From Nipponacmea schrenckii (lineage: Eukaryota > Mollusca > Gastropoda > Lottiidae): a stretch of DNA of 64,000 bases. Both the position numbers and the translations under genes were made by a program. The notes beneath the pieces were generated by a model. It did not search any database, was not told the origin of the DNA, and saw only the letters and a program-made list of their open reading frames with translations. The stretch's first letter is position 1. Each line of letters opens with the position of its first letter. Shown here in pieces: positions 23,801 through 35,262 of this stretch. The stretch covers positions 37,158,338-37,222,337 of the forward strand of contig CM060199.1 of the NCBI GenBank assembly GCA_030562195.1, written 5' to 3'.

Positions 23801-26800
23801 CCTTAATGTCAGCTGCTAGGTGAGAACATATATAATAACATAACATACTTAAACAAATTGTTCATGTTTTCCATCACTCCTTTAAACAAGTTCAATTTAT
23901 CTTTTATTCTTACAAATTCATACTTGTGAAAAGTTTTAATTGTAGAAGTGTAATTTCACCAAATACTCTATTTATATTTCAGTGGATGGTTAGGCTTTGG
24001 GGGTAAAGCAAGAGATGAGACTAAAGATAAAGCACCAAAAATAGAACAGGCAACTCCTCTTCCTCTGAGGTAATTTTTAACAAATACAAACTGTACATTT
24101 GATGTGTTGGTATTAATTTTGTTGTTCTTGACTAAATCTATCTATTGTGTTATTGGTGTATATCCTCTGCTCCAGTTTATTTCAAGTATCATTTATTGGT
24201 AAATAGAATGCACATTTAAAACCTACTTGCCAAACATTGCTTGCTAACTGTCATGTGTAGCTATGTTGTCAACTTATGTTAATCTGTATATGATAGGTTT
24301 AGTTTACCTGATAGAAGAAGAACAGGACAAAAGATTGTATTATCACCTAATAATCATTATGCTGCTGTAACAGGTAGTTTTGGTCGTGTTATATTACTGG
24401 ATGTTGATAGAGGTGTTGCTGTTAAAATATGGAAAGGTTGGTGGTATTTTAAACATTTTGGATATTTGAGACATTTGCATGAATATTTCAATTCACACCT
24501 TGTTTTCAATCTGACGTCACTAATCCTGAAAATCTTCATAAAATAAGTGCTTGATGATGTCACTCCTTACAAAATAATATGCTGGTATCACATAAGACCT
24601 TTCAGCTATCCATAAGTACTGCAAGTCATTCAAATTTTTAAAAATTATTTTGAATTGTTTAGGCTATAGAGATGCTCAAGTAGGATGGATACAAATAAGA
24701 GAAGATGATGGTCATGGTGGAAGAAACCCAGAACATTCTAGAGTAGCACAATTTCTTATTATCTATGCACCTAGACGAGGTATTTTAGAGGTAAGTCACT
24801 TTTCTTTGGTTTGAATTAATTTGTATATAAGTTCCAATTCATCATTCATGGAATGCTTACTAGGTTACCGTTGATTGATATTGTTTATATTACAAGGTAT
24901 GGACAGCAGCTAATGGACCTCGTGTAGCAGCCTTCAATGTTAGTAAATGGTGTAAATTAATATGTCCATCCTACGGTGTAATGGGTTTAAATAATGTGAC
25001 TTGCCAAAGTACCAAACATAAAGCATTTCAATGTGCTTTAATAGATACAGATGGTATTATCAAAATTATCGATATACCATTTCATCTGGCTTTAAGGTAT
25101 GTTCTGTTTCATTGCTCACGTGATTCTGTAGATTCTCCCAGTCTATTTGTCCAGTTAAATGGATAGTAAATTGAAAGTGGTCTAAAAACTGGGTATTGGT
25201 TATTGCCATTATTATTGTCAGTGGCCTTTATCAAACATATATTTCACAAGAAGTTTTTGTTGCTGAGGACTATGACTGATAATATTTAAGATGATGTGAC
25301 TATTTCAGTGATAAGAGTAGTAAAAGAGCCAGAGATTTACATTTATTAAAGAAATTAAAGTTACTGTTAAAAGAAAATACAGAAGAATCAGGTAATTCTT
25401 TATGTAAATATGTCAAATAGAAGAATCCCCAATATAGATTTCAATTTCTACTTGGCAACTTTAGCATTTAATCGTTAACCATTACATAATATGTATAATT
25501 TGGACTTTATGTTATAATATAACTTGTTAAATAATTATTATATACTGATTTTTTGGTGTCTGTTTATTTACAGAAAGTATCTGTGATTCTATAACAGAGA
25601 TAATATTAGATATTAAAATACCTAATATTGCTAAACAGGTAATTATTTATATATGACCAATTTGGACCATAGACAACTGCTTTGTGTTGAGCGTAGTTTT
25701 TGACTTCTTCAGCATCTCATATAGACTTAATGAAAATTAATTGTAACAGAATTAATTTACTGTGTGGTGTTATAACAATATCTATTAGGTACTTGTTTAT
25801 GATATAGTTGACATAGAATATTTAAATTATTGTTTACATGGATGTATTTTTCTGTTTTATTTAAGGGTATTGAAAGAATACTAGTTACCAAGTATTTATC
25901 ATGTAAATATATGAAGTCAGTTGTAAAAGCCTGTATAAAGAAAATCAGTGACAAAGGTAATTACTCTATCCTGGAGCCATAAGATTGTATAAACCTGAAG
26001 TCTAATAATAGAATCTGATAGTACATCTCTAGAAATGTCGGCTTCACATTGGAAAACCTGTGTTTTTTATAACACTTTTATAATGTGTAATAGAACACTT
26101 GATTATATGTATATTATATGTAGAAATATTTAAACAGAATCTAGAACATATATCTCAGACAACTGACCTATTTCAGCCTGCAACCCTTCTGATGTAAGAC
26201 AACTAGAACTTTTTCTCATTGTGTATATTTCAAGACTAATAATTTAAAGTATGTAATTTTGTTACTAATGATGACAAACAGCATTGTAATTTTAATAAAT
26301 ATGGTTATTATATTTAATTTGTGATATATTTCAGCTGATATTGATCAAGATATAGACAGTCGCTTAGTTTTAAAATATTGCCAAGCACAAGATTGTTTAT
26401 TAAAAAGTTATGATCAAATAGATTGTTTAACATCTGATAAAAATATACAGCATGTGGACACATCTCCAGAGGTAGGTTCTCTTTATATCTCTTATTTATG
26501 GGTAAATATGATCATACCACCAAGCTATAGCTCAACTATTTGAAGTCATTATTTGGTTGGAAGAAGTATTATCCAATCAATATAAAGAGCTTTTTAAATC
26601 TGTATTCAAGATTTTAGCTTTAGCCTTCATAAGCTCATAAGGTGCAGAAGATTGATAACTCCATTCATTTCATTTCTATATATTTTTGTAATTTTCAGTT
26701 TTTATGCCGTCTGCTAGGAGTGTCTCCATCTGAATTAGAAGCTATCCAATCTGGTCTCCATGATTCCACCAAGAAACTGGTAAAAGGAACACCAGAGAAA

Positions 26801-29800
26801 CGTGTTCAGTTTGAAGATAGTCATACCTTTCCAGTCACATCTTTCTTACGTTGTTTTGAATGTCAGATACATGCTACGGATCATGAATTAAATAAATCTT
26901 TTACTTTATCAGTAAATAAAAACTTGTCTTCAGATAGAAAATTAGCATTAGGTAGGAATCATTCATTTCTTAATAGATTTTGAATATATTAGAACAGGGG
27001 CATTCAACCAATTCCAGCAATGTCCCATTTTTGGGTGAATGAAAAGTTCGCGTCACCCATTTTATTTCAAATATTGACTTACCATAACTGTCGAATAGAA
27101 TATATAAAAATTCATTAAACTATCTTCATATAATCATATTGTATAAATAAATTACACCTGGCACGACCTTGCATTAAATATTAAACCATAACATGTTCAC
27201 AGACACAACATTTTTGGGGGGGATTATATATGATATTCGCATCCCCCAAAAGTTTTCCAACGTCCCCAGCTTGGGGAAGCGACCCCAAGGTTGAAAACCC
27301 CTGTATTAGAAGGATTAGAAGTTCATTGTATATAGAAAACACAGTGGAGAAAAGATATGTATACATATCATTAGATTTACTATATTTAAGCTTTTGTAAG
27401 GACAAAAAACATGGTATATCATCTTGAATAGAAGACATTTTGATAAATATTAGGATTTTATTGTAAATAAACCTGTGTTTTTTTTCAAATTATTTGAAAC
27501 CCAGCCCTATGATTATACTTATAGGTAACTTTATGTTTGCTGGTTGTATTTGTGATAATATTTCTGCTAATGATTTAAGTATTATATTACAAGTTAGTAA
27601 CTTGCCACCAAAACATATCATGGTAAGTAACATGTATTTAATTTATTTCTATAATACCTTGTGATTACGGCTCCGTGGTGAAAATAAGGTTACTAAGGTG
27701 AATAAAAATTGTAGTTTTTAATTAAAAACGAGGTTGTAATTATTTTCACCTAGGTTTTAATTCATGAAATTTTTAAATAAAATTTTTTATTCAAATTTTC
27801 AAGGTTTTCCATACATATTATAAGGTGAATTATGTTGTTTATTTTGCCATTGTAAATATCTAATACACAATACAATCAGTATATATGATCTGCTTTATTT
27901 GTAGAATTTATTATTAATGTATTGGTTATCAAGTAATGATAGGTGTTTATCTTCAATACCTAATCTACACCATATAGTAAAATCTATCTCAGCAATGACA
28001 GGTAATTATAGTTTTTACTACACAGTGACTATCAATTGAAGATTGGCCAATGTATTTGGAAGGACTGGCATAGAAATGATATTATAAGACACATAGGCCC
28101 ACATGTGTCAAAAGTGTAACAGGAATGTTTTAAATTTTTACCATATATTTATTTCCGAATGTCTTTCTTTCTCATTAATTGAATCTAATGCGATATGAAT
28201 TGTTTGTAGATAAAGGTGAAGAATTAATAGATAACACGACTATATCACCATGGTGGCAAGCGATACGAGACCAGTGTAGTCATTCAGAAAATATCCTATC
28301 AGCTTATCTAGCAGCTTTAACGTGTAGAGGTGTTGCTGTTGAATTATTGGGCAATCAGACTAAAGCCAAGGTTAGACTCCTTTATTGTGTAGAAGAAATA
28401 TCTATCCTTTATTATACTTTATTTAATTGCTAAGATTATTGAAATCAATAGTAGAAGAACATATGTGTAAGTTGTATATTTATGATGATTAGCTATCAGA
28501 TTTTACAGTGTTATTTTCTAGATTAGGGTTAAAACTTACTTAAATTAGATTAGATATTCCATTCCTAGAATGACTTATTCACAATTCTCTCATGTGGTTA
28601 ATTGTGAGTTCTATTCCTGAGGCCTTATTCTTGAAAACTTAACTTGGTTAAGATACAAAATTATAAGACATACAGTAATCTAATTGGATATAAAAAACAA
28701 ATTTGAAATTTATTTTAATGATTTTATTAGATGACTGGAACACTAATCATCTTGTACGTTAAGTTTTTGATACAAGGGCTTTACTGTTTACAAGACTATA
28801 TGAAATAGGCAAAAGTAAAGAAGCACATGATATATCTGGTGCTTCTTTAACAAGGGCTTTGATATGAAAATCTGATGACTTTCTTTATTTCTTTTAAATT
28901 TTTTATTCTTGACTATTCTTCATTATTAATAATAATATGTTTAATCGGTATTAACGACCTCCAGCTCACAGTACACAAATACATAAAAACATTTGGTTTA
29001 CAAAATATAAATTCTTGATTATTATAATTACAGGATCCTGATGCTGATACTGCCAGTGTAAATTCTGATAAGAATGATTGGTCTGGTGATTGGGAAACTG
29101 TAACAGTTGATATAGAACATTGGAACGTCCTAGTTAAACAGTTAGATGATGTTCTAGCTATTAATCATTTATTACAATTACAATTAACAACCAATCATAA
29201 ACCAGATAACAATACATACCTAGAACCAATCACAGTCTCCGTTACTAAATTATTAGAGGGTGGAAGAGGTAAGTCCATCAACATTTTTGAAAATATCATG
29301 AAAATAATTGGTTTTAAAACAATATGTAAGCTATATCTGTAATAAATGAGAGCTATTTCTGTAGAAAGATGCTACAATTCTTCTGTTTATTTTTAGGAGC
29401 TATTTCTGAGATAGTAGCAAGATATGTTATGAGATTAGAGTTAAAACCTCAATCACTGTTTAGTAAAGCATCATTTATGGAACAGACAGAAGATAATGAT
29501 GATTTAGAAACTTGTATAGATGATCCTGAAGATGAACCTCAAACACCATTAGAAATTATACAAGGTACTTACTAGTTGATTGCTAGTCATAATTGAAGCT
29601 GAAATTTTATGAGAAAAATTTACATTTACTATGTTTTTGTGAGTCTTACTAGGCCTGTCTGTATTTTACATGTCATTTGTGAGGAGACTGAGAACTGCTA
29701 ATGCTTAGGCAAAATTTCCAACAGGGTAATTGAGCTGGGATTAGATGGGTTAGTTTTATCCTGTCCTATAACATTTCTCACCTTCATTACCTCAATCTAC

Positions 29801-32800
29801 AGTTCAAGCTTGTTATGGTTGTAATTACAGATCAGTTACAACTGTTAAGATTAAGGTTTCCACATAGTTTAGAGAATGATATATTGTTATCTAATTGTTG
29901 TTGGGAATATGCTGCTTACTGGAATAGAGAACCTGAGGTCAGTTGAGGTTAAATCCACTTCAATAATAATAATCCTTTAATTGCATATTTGGAAGCACAA
30001 GTTCTAGATAAATGAGATAATTTATAGAAGGATATTTCAGGAATATGTTTTACTCTCAATGTTTTGATGTGGTTCTCACACCATCATGAGGAATATAATA
30101 AATATTATAATAATATGATCACACCAAAGCCTAGGTTATTGTCCATCATTTTGAAGTAATTGTTTGCATCATTGTGTATAAAAAGTCAAGGAATAATAAA
30201 GACTTTGTGTTTTTCAGCATGTAAATAAACTAGAGTTATCAGTAGAATATTTGAAATTGGTACAGAATGCTTTACTTCGACAAGGTATAGTCTATTTTAT
30301 AATTATCTTATTTATTATAAAAAAGTTCTTGCATGGTCTGATAAAAGCATCATTCATTGAAAGGTCTGTCTTGACTTTCAAAGTATGTTTTGAGTAATAT
30401 TTCTTGCCTGGGTATTTAAACATTACACATAAAGACATGACATAATGATTGACAACAATCTAAGTTGTTACCTAGCTATTACACAATATACTTTTCTTTC
30501 TAATAGAAAATGTACCATAAGTGATCAAGTGTATGTTGTGTTATAACTATACTAATGTCTTTGCTCAAGTGTACAGTTTAATATGATATATCTGACCTTT
30601 ATTTCAGGTGTTTGTAGTATGCTATGGCATATGTTTATTTTGAAACGTTTCTCAGCTGCAGCACAACTGATGGATAAGGTAGTAATATTTTCTTTTTAAT
30701 AAAAAATATTTCTTTTTGAGATGATTTGATTGATCTAACTTCTGAGCAAATGTTGAAGGCTTTTTTCTCCTTTATGAACTTTAAAAGCAATTCCTTTTTG
30801 GATGCTTTGATTAGTTCAATTTCATTTGATATATAGAGATTACCCAATTGATCTTAACAAATTTTTTGTTTTATTACAGGTTGGGAAATCTCCAAAAGAC
30901 AGACTCTGTAGAAAGGTAAATTTCTATTTATCTAATATATATTCAGTATTCCGTTCCACATGATTACTGTCTTCATTCACCTATTAGGTGCAGAAGAGTA
31001 GAATCTATAACCTCATACATATTATTACATTTCTAGTTGTTGATTATTTTACCATGTATATTATAGGAAGTTGGTATGGGAGAAAATGATCTATTATTAT
31101 TTATAACCTGTACTGCTGATATTATACAAATCGCTATGGAGGTATGGTATATTATTAATATTGATATTAAATGATATCTTTATCAGACAAAATCTCTTTT
31201 ATTTGTCAAGTCATTCAATGATAAGATAAGTACAGATACTGAATAATGACTTTATGTTTCATCATTCTGTTACAGAATTTCTGTATACTAGATTTTTTAT
31301 TTCTTATGGTGTACAACTTCAATATTGTTTATACCAAATTCCTTATTCGTAATAATTTAAAAATGATGTTTAGGGAATTTATATCTTGATTTATATATGA
31401 TGTACATGATAATCTAATACATATTATACATTATCTGATTATGTAAGTTAGAGGATATAGAATTTAGTACAATAGCTTAAGGTCAAGTTCTAAATGACCC
31501 TGCACCATTTAACACAGTCACATGATGAAGTTTATTTTTGTATCCCATAATATAGGCTAATGCAGATTGTTTAATAGAATTTACAAATATACCAGCCAGA
31601 CGACGTTCTATTCCTGTAAGATTTGTCATGTCCAGTGTTGTTTGAGAAGCATGAAAGTCATGAGTCTACAACTTGCTCTTTCTAATCTAGCCTTTGTTGG
31701 TTATTTTTAACAGTTGTAGACTTGGGGAGAAAATACTGAAATTTGGCTTTGTTTAAGAGATTTTTCAAATCCAAATTTTCTTTGTCCATCCTGTGTACTA
31801 CACATGCAGATGGACCAGTTGTCTGAAAAAAAGGACAGCTTGAAAATTCTCATGAAATAAGCCTGTTTTTGCTGACAGCTCTAACTGACATCTGTCAAAT
31901 GTTTCTATAGCTATCATAGGTTATATGAATTGTGAACTAGAAATTCTGATAACACAAATCTTCCAATCCCTTGTTAACTGTTAATTGTTTGAAATAAATG
32001 TGTGATTTTCCATGTTGAAACATTTTTCATTAATGTTAAATTGAGCATGTAAACTATGTACCTATTTGGATTGAATTGAGTTTGTTGTTCTGTTGTTTGT
32101 AATTAACAGTGATTTTGGATACCATGACAATGAGAATATTAATTACTGTACGTTCTTTTGTAAAAAAAATATTTTTTTAAAGAATAAGCAATCCCTTAGA
32201 AATTGATATTGTAAAATTATAATATTAACCAAAGAAATCAAAAGGAGATGAATTTTATTATGAAAAAACAGTTTGATCCAGATGCAGAAACTATAACCAC
32301 TTAGAAAAATTTAAATTATTTGAGATTTTAATTGGAATGATTTATTTTCAGGCTAATTGTGAAGCTAATGAAGTACCAGTATTCAATCTAGAAATATTAT
32401 GGCAGTTAGCTAGAGGACCATCATCTCTATCAGAACTAGCTGTGGATCAGAAATCTACTAATTATGGTTTATTAAAACATCATTTACATTTAGCCCGTAT
32501 TATGCAGGCTGTATTAGTGTTTAATATGAAATCTATTAAAGTTTTATCTTTGTTTGATTCTAAGGTAGGTATTAAATTAAAATTGGTTTTGTTTTATATT
32601 ACCTTGTGCTAAATTACCTTAACTTATGTATAACTGTGCAGAATGGCTAGAATACCTTTAAGATTTACCTATAACCTTTATTGTAATAAAAGGAAGGCCC
32701 CATCAAAATTTTGTTTTTTATTTAAGGATTAAACGTTGGTCTCACTAGCATTATTGGTGTGTAAACATAGTTGATCACGTGACAAACTGAATAAATGACG

Positions 32801-34938
32801 AAGTCATTATGTATGTTTGTGGCGTGATCAACTACGTTTAAACACCAATAATGCTAGTGAGACCAACGTTTAATTCTTATATTTACATTCAGATACTTTT
32901 ATTAATGCAATTTTCACTTTTTTATGATTGGTTCCCTTGAATTTGCCACAAATCTTAGATTGTGTCATTATGTGGTGCCTTGACAACGTCAATCACGTCA
33001 TAGTATCACGTGACAAACTACAGTTATTGGAAAATGAACGCCGGTTTGCGTAACTAGTTCTTTGAAGGGAGTGATAGTAGAATGTAAATATTTACCATTG
33101 TACATACTGCTCAGGAACCTTATTCTCAAAAACTTAAATCATATAAAATCTAGATTTTGAAAAATTAATATAAAATTAATGACATTTTTTCTCTCCAACA
33201 AGTTTTTAATTTCTTTTTTTCAGGGTAAAAATGCATTTTTTAAAGATTTACATACTCATCCCTTGTTACCTAACCAAAATGTTGATTGTACATTATCACA
33301 GAATAGAATGGAGGTAAATAGATTTCAATACTCATTTATCATAAACTACCAGGAAAAGAAAGGTTTCATCAATTTCACTTTAACAAATAACTAAACAAAA
33401 ACAATGGGCAATAGGAGATTTATTATGATGTGAAACCTGATTACTGTTTAATAGAATGGACTGTTTTTGAATCGTGTAATTTTTTTGTTTTGACAGAAAA
33501 GGATTGCTATTTATTTTGATGATAATAAATCTCCCTTAGCTCTTTGTTTTTGTTATTTGGTAAAGTGAAGTAGGTGAAAATTTTCTGTGGCCCAGTTTTT
33601 GCAGGTATATAAAAACTCTGTAGAGAGTTGGCAATTCCAGTTGTTTAACTGTGGTCTGAAGCCTTTTGATATTTTTTATCTCAAGTTTTATAAGCACTAT
33701 ATTAGCCTAACAGTTACTGAATATATCTTTTTGTAGTTTTTTTGTCGTGTTATATCACAAGCAGTGAAGACATTAGAATTAACAGGCAATTTACCAGCTT
33801 CTCCCACCAAGAGACAGAAAACGGCTGCAATCAGATGGCCTAATATAGTCATAGAAATAGGCAAAGAATTTGGTCTGGATATTGATCTATTAAAACAACA
33901 TCATGTTGTTGAGTTATATTCTGGTGGCCATGATAAACTAGCAGAAGAGGTAAGTTTACCTCATTTTCCAATTAAAGCTTAGATGTTAGGCAGGAGACTC
34001 TTTACCTCAGGTACCAATATAAGTATGTTACCCTTGATATTATTCACCTTATGTATATAATGGCCTTTTATCACTAGGTATAAATGTCCAGTTTTCATAA
34101 TGTTTGTCCTTAGCAACCTGCTGCTGTTTGTGAAAGAAATAAATGAAAACAACGCTGAAGGGAATAACCATAAAGTGTTTCTTTATGGAGGTGACTCGCG
34201 GAGAGATCCTTGAATCGTCTTAAATAAATCCTTAAAAATATTAAAAATATCACTCATATTCCTTTCACGAAATAGGAATCTTGCACGTGAAATCTTCCAC
34301 TGCGGAAGTTCCTGTAACTATGGAATATGGTATTTATTCCCAGTATGCTCTGTAATACTTTGATTATGAGTATTTTATTTATTATACAGATTTTACCATG
34401 TGTAAACAACCATGAGAGAATAGGATATGAATTACTAACTCTAGCTGGACAAAGGATGGCCTATCATTTATTTCAAGTTAATCCACCAGATGCTGTTAAA
34501 TTATTATCAGATTTATCAACATCTTTATCAACTTGGTTAAAATCTATGGTAGTTATATTTAATTACTTCAAAATTTTAGGCAATGCAAGTCCTCTTATGT
34601 AATATTTATGGTCTTAAATGAAATATATCATAAGAGTAACCTCCCTTTAGTTATCTTTTGCCTTTAAGAATGTCAGTTTATCTAACACATGGCATTGTTT
34701 AACATGTTCTATGTTATATCTATATTTTACAGGTGTGTTTTTCAAAAAATCTATTTATTTTACAAATATTTTCAATTTTTTTTTGTATTTTCAGGATTCC
34801 ACGGTGATTAGAAAAGCAGACGTACCATTATCTGATACAGCTACGTTGATAGGTCATGTGACTAGTAATCTACCAGAAGGAAGTACAGAATATGACAGAG
34901 CTATATCATTAGTAGAATTAATCCAGGCTTTACAATAA
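20812..34938 (+). CDS. RAB3GAP2: Rab3 GTPase-activating protein non-catalytic subunit
   Basis: Non-catalytic partner of RAB3GAP1 in the complex that inactivates Rab3 and activates Rab18 in vesicle and ER traffic. Exons: 20812-20941, 21251-21442, 21660-21786, 21917-21992, 22263-22364, 22505-22604, 23098-23199, 23388-23536, 23740-23819, 23983-24069, 24297-24436, 24663-24790, 24897-25096, 25309-25391, 25574-25638, 25866-25956, 26335-26471, 26699-26951, 27525-27622, 27905-28001, 28210-28370, 29034-29268, 29397-29564, 29831-29937, 30218-30284, 30608-30678, 30880-30915, 31067-31141, 32352-32564, 33224-33313, 33737-33949, 34390-34548, 34795-34938. The sum is 4176 nt, exactly in frame, giving 1391 aa; the human protein is about 1393. 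Signature blocks are [66 protein letters not shown] and [16 protein letters not shown]. The start is the first ATG, giving [14 protein letters not shown]. It is complete, with no frame breaks. Confidence 0.97.
22670..23040 (+). mobile_element. SINE family A copy split by a nested insertion
   Basis: The 5' part ends CTCATTAGCCCCAACAGGTG and the 3' part resumes AGGTGTATAAAAGTAGAATA with ATAAAACTC and a T-rich tail, matching the family order. Between them sits the foldback element at 22798-22994. The words AGGTGTATAAAA occur on both sides, as expected for target-site duplication. It lies in the RAB3GAP2 intron before exon 23098. Confidence 0.7.
22798..22994. mobile_element. Foldback element: 80-bp near-perfect inverted repeat with 12-bp target duplication
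   Basis: Arms at 22797-22876 and 22884-22963 are reverse complements with one mismatch over 80 bp, around a 7-nt loop; a unique tail of about 30 bp follows. The outermost arm base also belongs to the repeated target word. The insertion is bounded by AGGTGTATAAAA at 22786-22797 and 22995-23006. The arm contains AAGACGGAAGTACC..CGTCGAAACGT. That is loosely like the CGAAACG-bearing ends of Penelope-like elements, some of which carry hammerhead ribozymes; the resemblance is from memory. The key CUGAUGA core is imperfect here. Confidence 0.8.
26620..26690 (+). mobile_element. SINE family A tail abutting a RAB3GAP2 splice acceptor
   Basis: The words CATAAGCTCATAAGGTGCAG, ATAACTCC and ATTCATTTCATTTC match the family tail. 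The element ends within about 10 bp of the pyrimidine tract of the acceptor for exon 26699-26951. Confidence 0.65.
26995..27303. mobile_element. Non-autonomous hAT-type DNA transposon with 8-bp target duplication
   Basis: The left end CAGGGGCATTCAACC and the right end, the complement of CAGGGGTTTTCAACC, form terminal inverted repeats. The 8-bp word TATTAGAA lies directly outside both ends (26987-26994 and 27304-27311). CAGGGG-type ends with an 8-bp duplication are the mark of the hAT superfamily. It is 309 bp long with no transposase. It lies in the RAB3GAP2 intron between exons ending at 26951 and starting at 27525. Confidence 0.92.
27677..27750. repeat. Short inverted repeat
   Basis: GGTGAAAATAA at 27677-27687 pairs perfectly with TTATTTTCACC at 27740-27750. 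Inside lies the 16-bp palindrome GTTTTTAATTAAAAAC at 27714-27729. It lies in a RAB3GAP2 intron and may be a small MITE remnant. Confidence 0.6.
28621..28780. mobile_element. MITE-like element (GGCCTTATTCT family)
   Basis: The left end GGCCTTATTCTTGAAAACTT is answered at the right by the complement of AGCCCTTGTATCAAAAACTT. Internal ATTATAAGACATACAGTAAT and ATTAGATGACTGGAACACT match the order in the copy at 9993-10146. It lies in the RAB3GAP2 intron before exon 29034. Confidence 0.75.
30983..31045 (+). mobile_element. SINE family A tail fragment
   Basis: CACCTATTAGGTGCAGAAG, then AGTAGAATCTATAACCTC and a T-rich run match the shared tail. It lies in the RAB3GAP2 intron before exon 31067. Confidence 0.6.
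31556..31615 (+). CDS. RAB3GAP2: Candidate 60-nt cassette exon of RAB3GAP2
   Basis: An open 60-nt segment is bounded by CATAATATAG and GTAAGA. It starts and ends at phase 0, as do the flanking exons (31067-31141 and 32352-32564). Inclusion would add 20 residues ([13 protein letters not shown] then ARRRSIP) after QIAMEA-type sequence. Joining the flanking exons directly matches the known protein better, so this would be an optional or lineage-specific insert. Its first bases, GCTAAT, equal those of the next exon. Confidence 0.4.
32728..33085 (+). mobile_element. Dispersed repeat family B, copy 1, with inverted repeats
   Basis: Begins with inverted arms of about 55 bp at 32728-32784 and 32820-32874 (AAACGTTGGTCTCACTAGCA and its complement). 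These are followed by a shared block: ACTTTTATTAATGCA, GAATTTGCCACAAATCTTAG, TGTGTCATTATG, CGCCGGTTTGCGTAACTAG and GTGATAGTAGAATGTAAAT. Related copies are at about 39998-40225 and 51742-52065. It lies in the RAB3GAP2 intron before exon 33224. Confidence 0.75.
33115..33166. mobile_element. MITE-like fragment (GGCCTTATTCT family)
   Basis: GGAACCTTATTCTCAAAAAC, then TTAAATC and CTAGATTTTGAAAA match the left end of the family. No right end is visible. It directly follows repeat family B copy 1. Confidence 0.5.
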
Positions 34939-35149
34939 CCTTCTACATAATGATAGTTGTATGCTAGATGTTTTGGTTCATGCATAATGAATTACAACCA
35001 ATGCAACCACAATGGAAGTTTACTTGAGTCAAGAGATGAAAGAAAGAACAACTTTATTTTACAAGGTTCATTGTCAAGGATCCTTTCTACAAGCTGGTTT
35101 CTCGGCATTTATTTTACCAGATGCTGGGGTCAACTGGCATTATAAATGA

Positions 35150-35262
35150 AGATGGCTTATTTAAGGTCATCGGATATTCACTCGCCAATTGAGATCAGAA
35201 CCCTGCCATTGTTCGAATGAAGACCATTCTTTAATGCTATTACCAACTGAGCTAGTTTAACC
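35150..35262 (-). mobile_element. tRNA-derived SINE (second type) in the RAB3GAP2 3' UTR region
   Basis: On the minus strand an exact pol III A-box TAGCTCAGTTGG (35243-35254) is followed about 40 bp later by a B-box-like GGTTCTGATCTC (35191-35202). The head resembles a tRNA with its D-arm (TAGCTCAGTTGGTAATAGC). The body does not match SINE family A. The gap between the boxes and the imperfect B-box argue against a functional tRNA gene. Confidence 0.7.

Noticed and set aside
27181..27438. 85-codon open frame on minus
   Set aside because: Largely lies in the hAT-type MITE and intron; no similarity to any protein recognised.
35150..35262. A functional tRNA gene
   Set aside because: A good A-box, but the B-box is imperfect and no cloverleaf with a closed acceptor stem could be drawn; SINE origin fits better.
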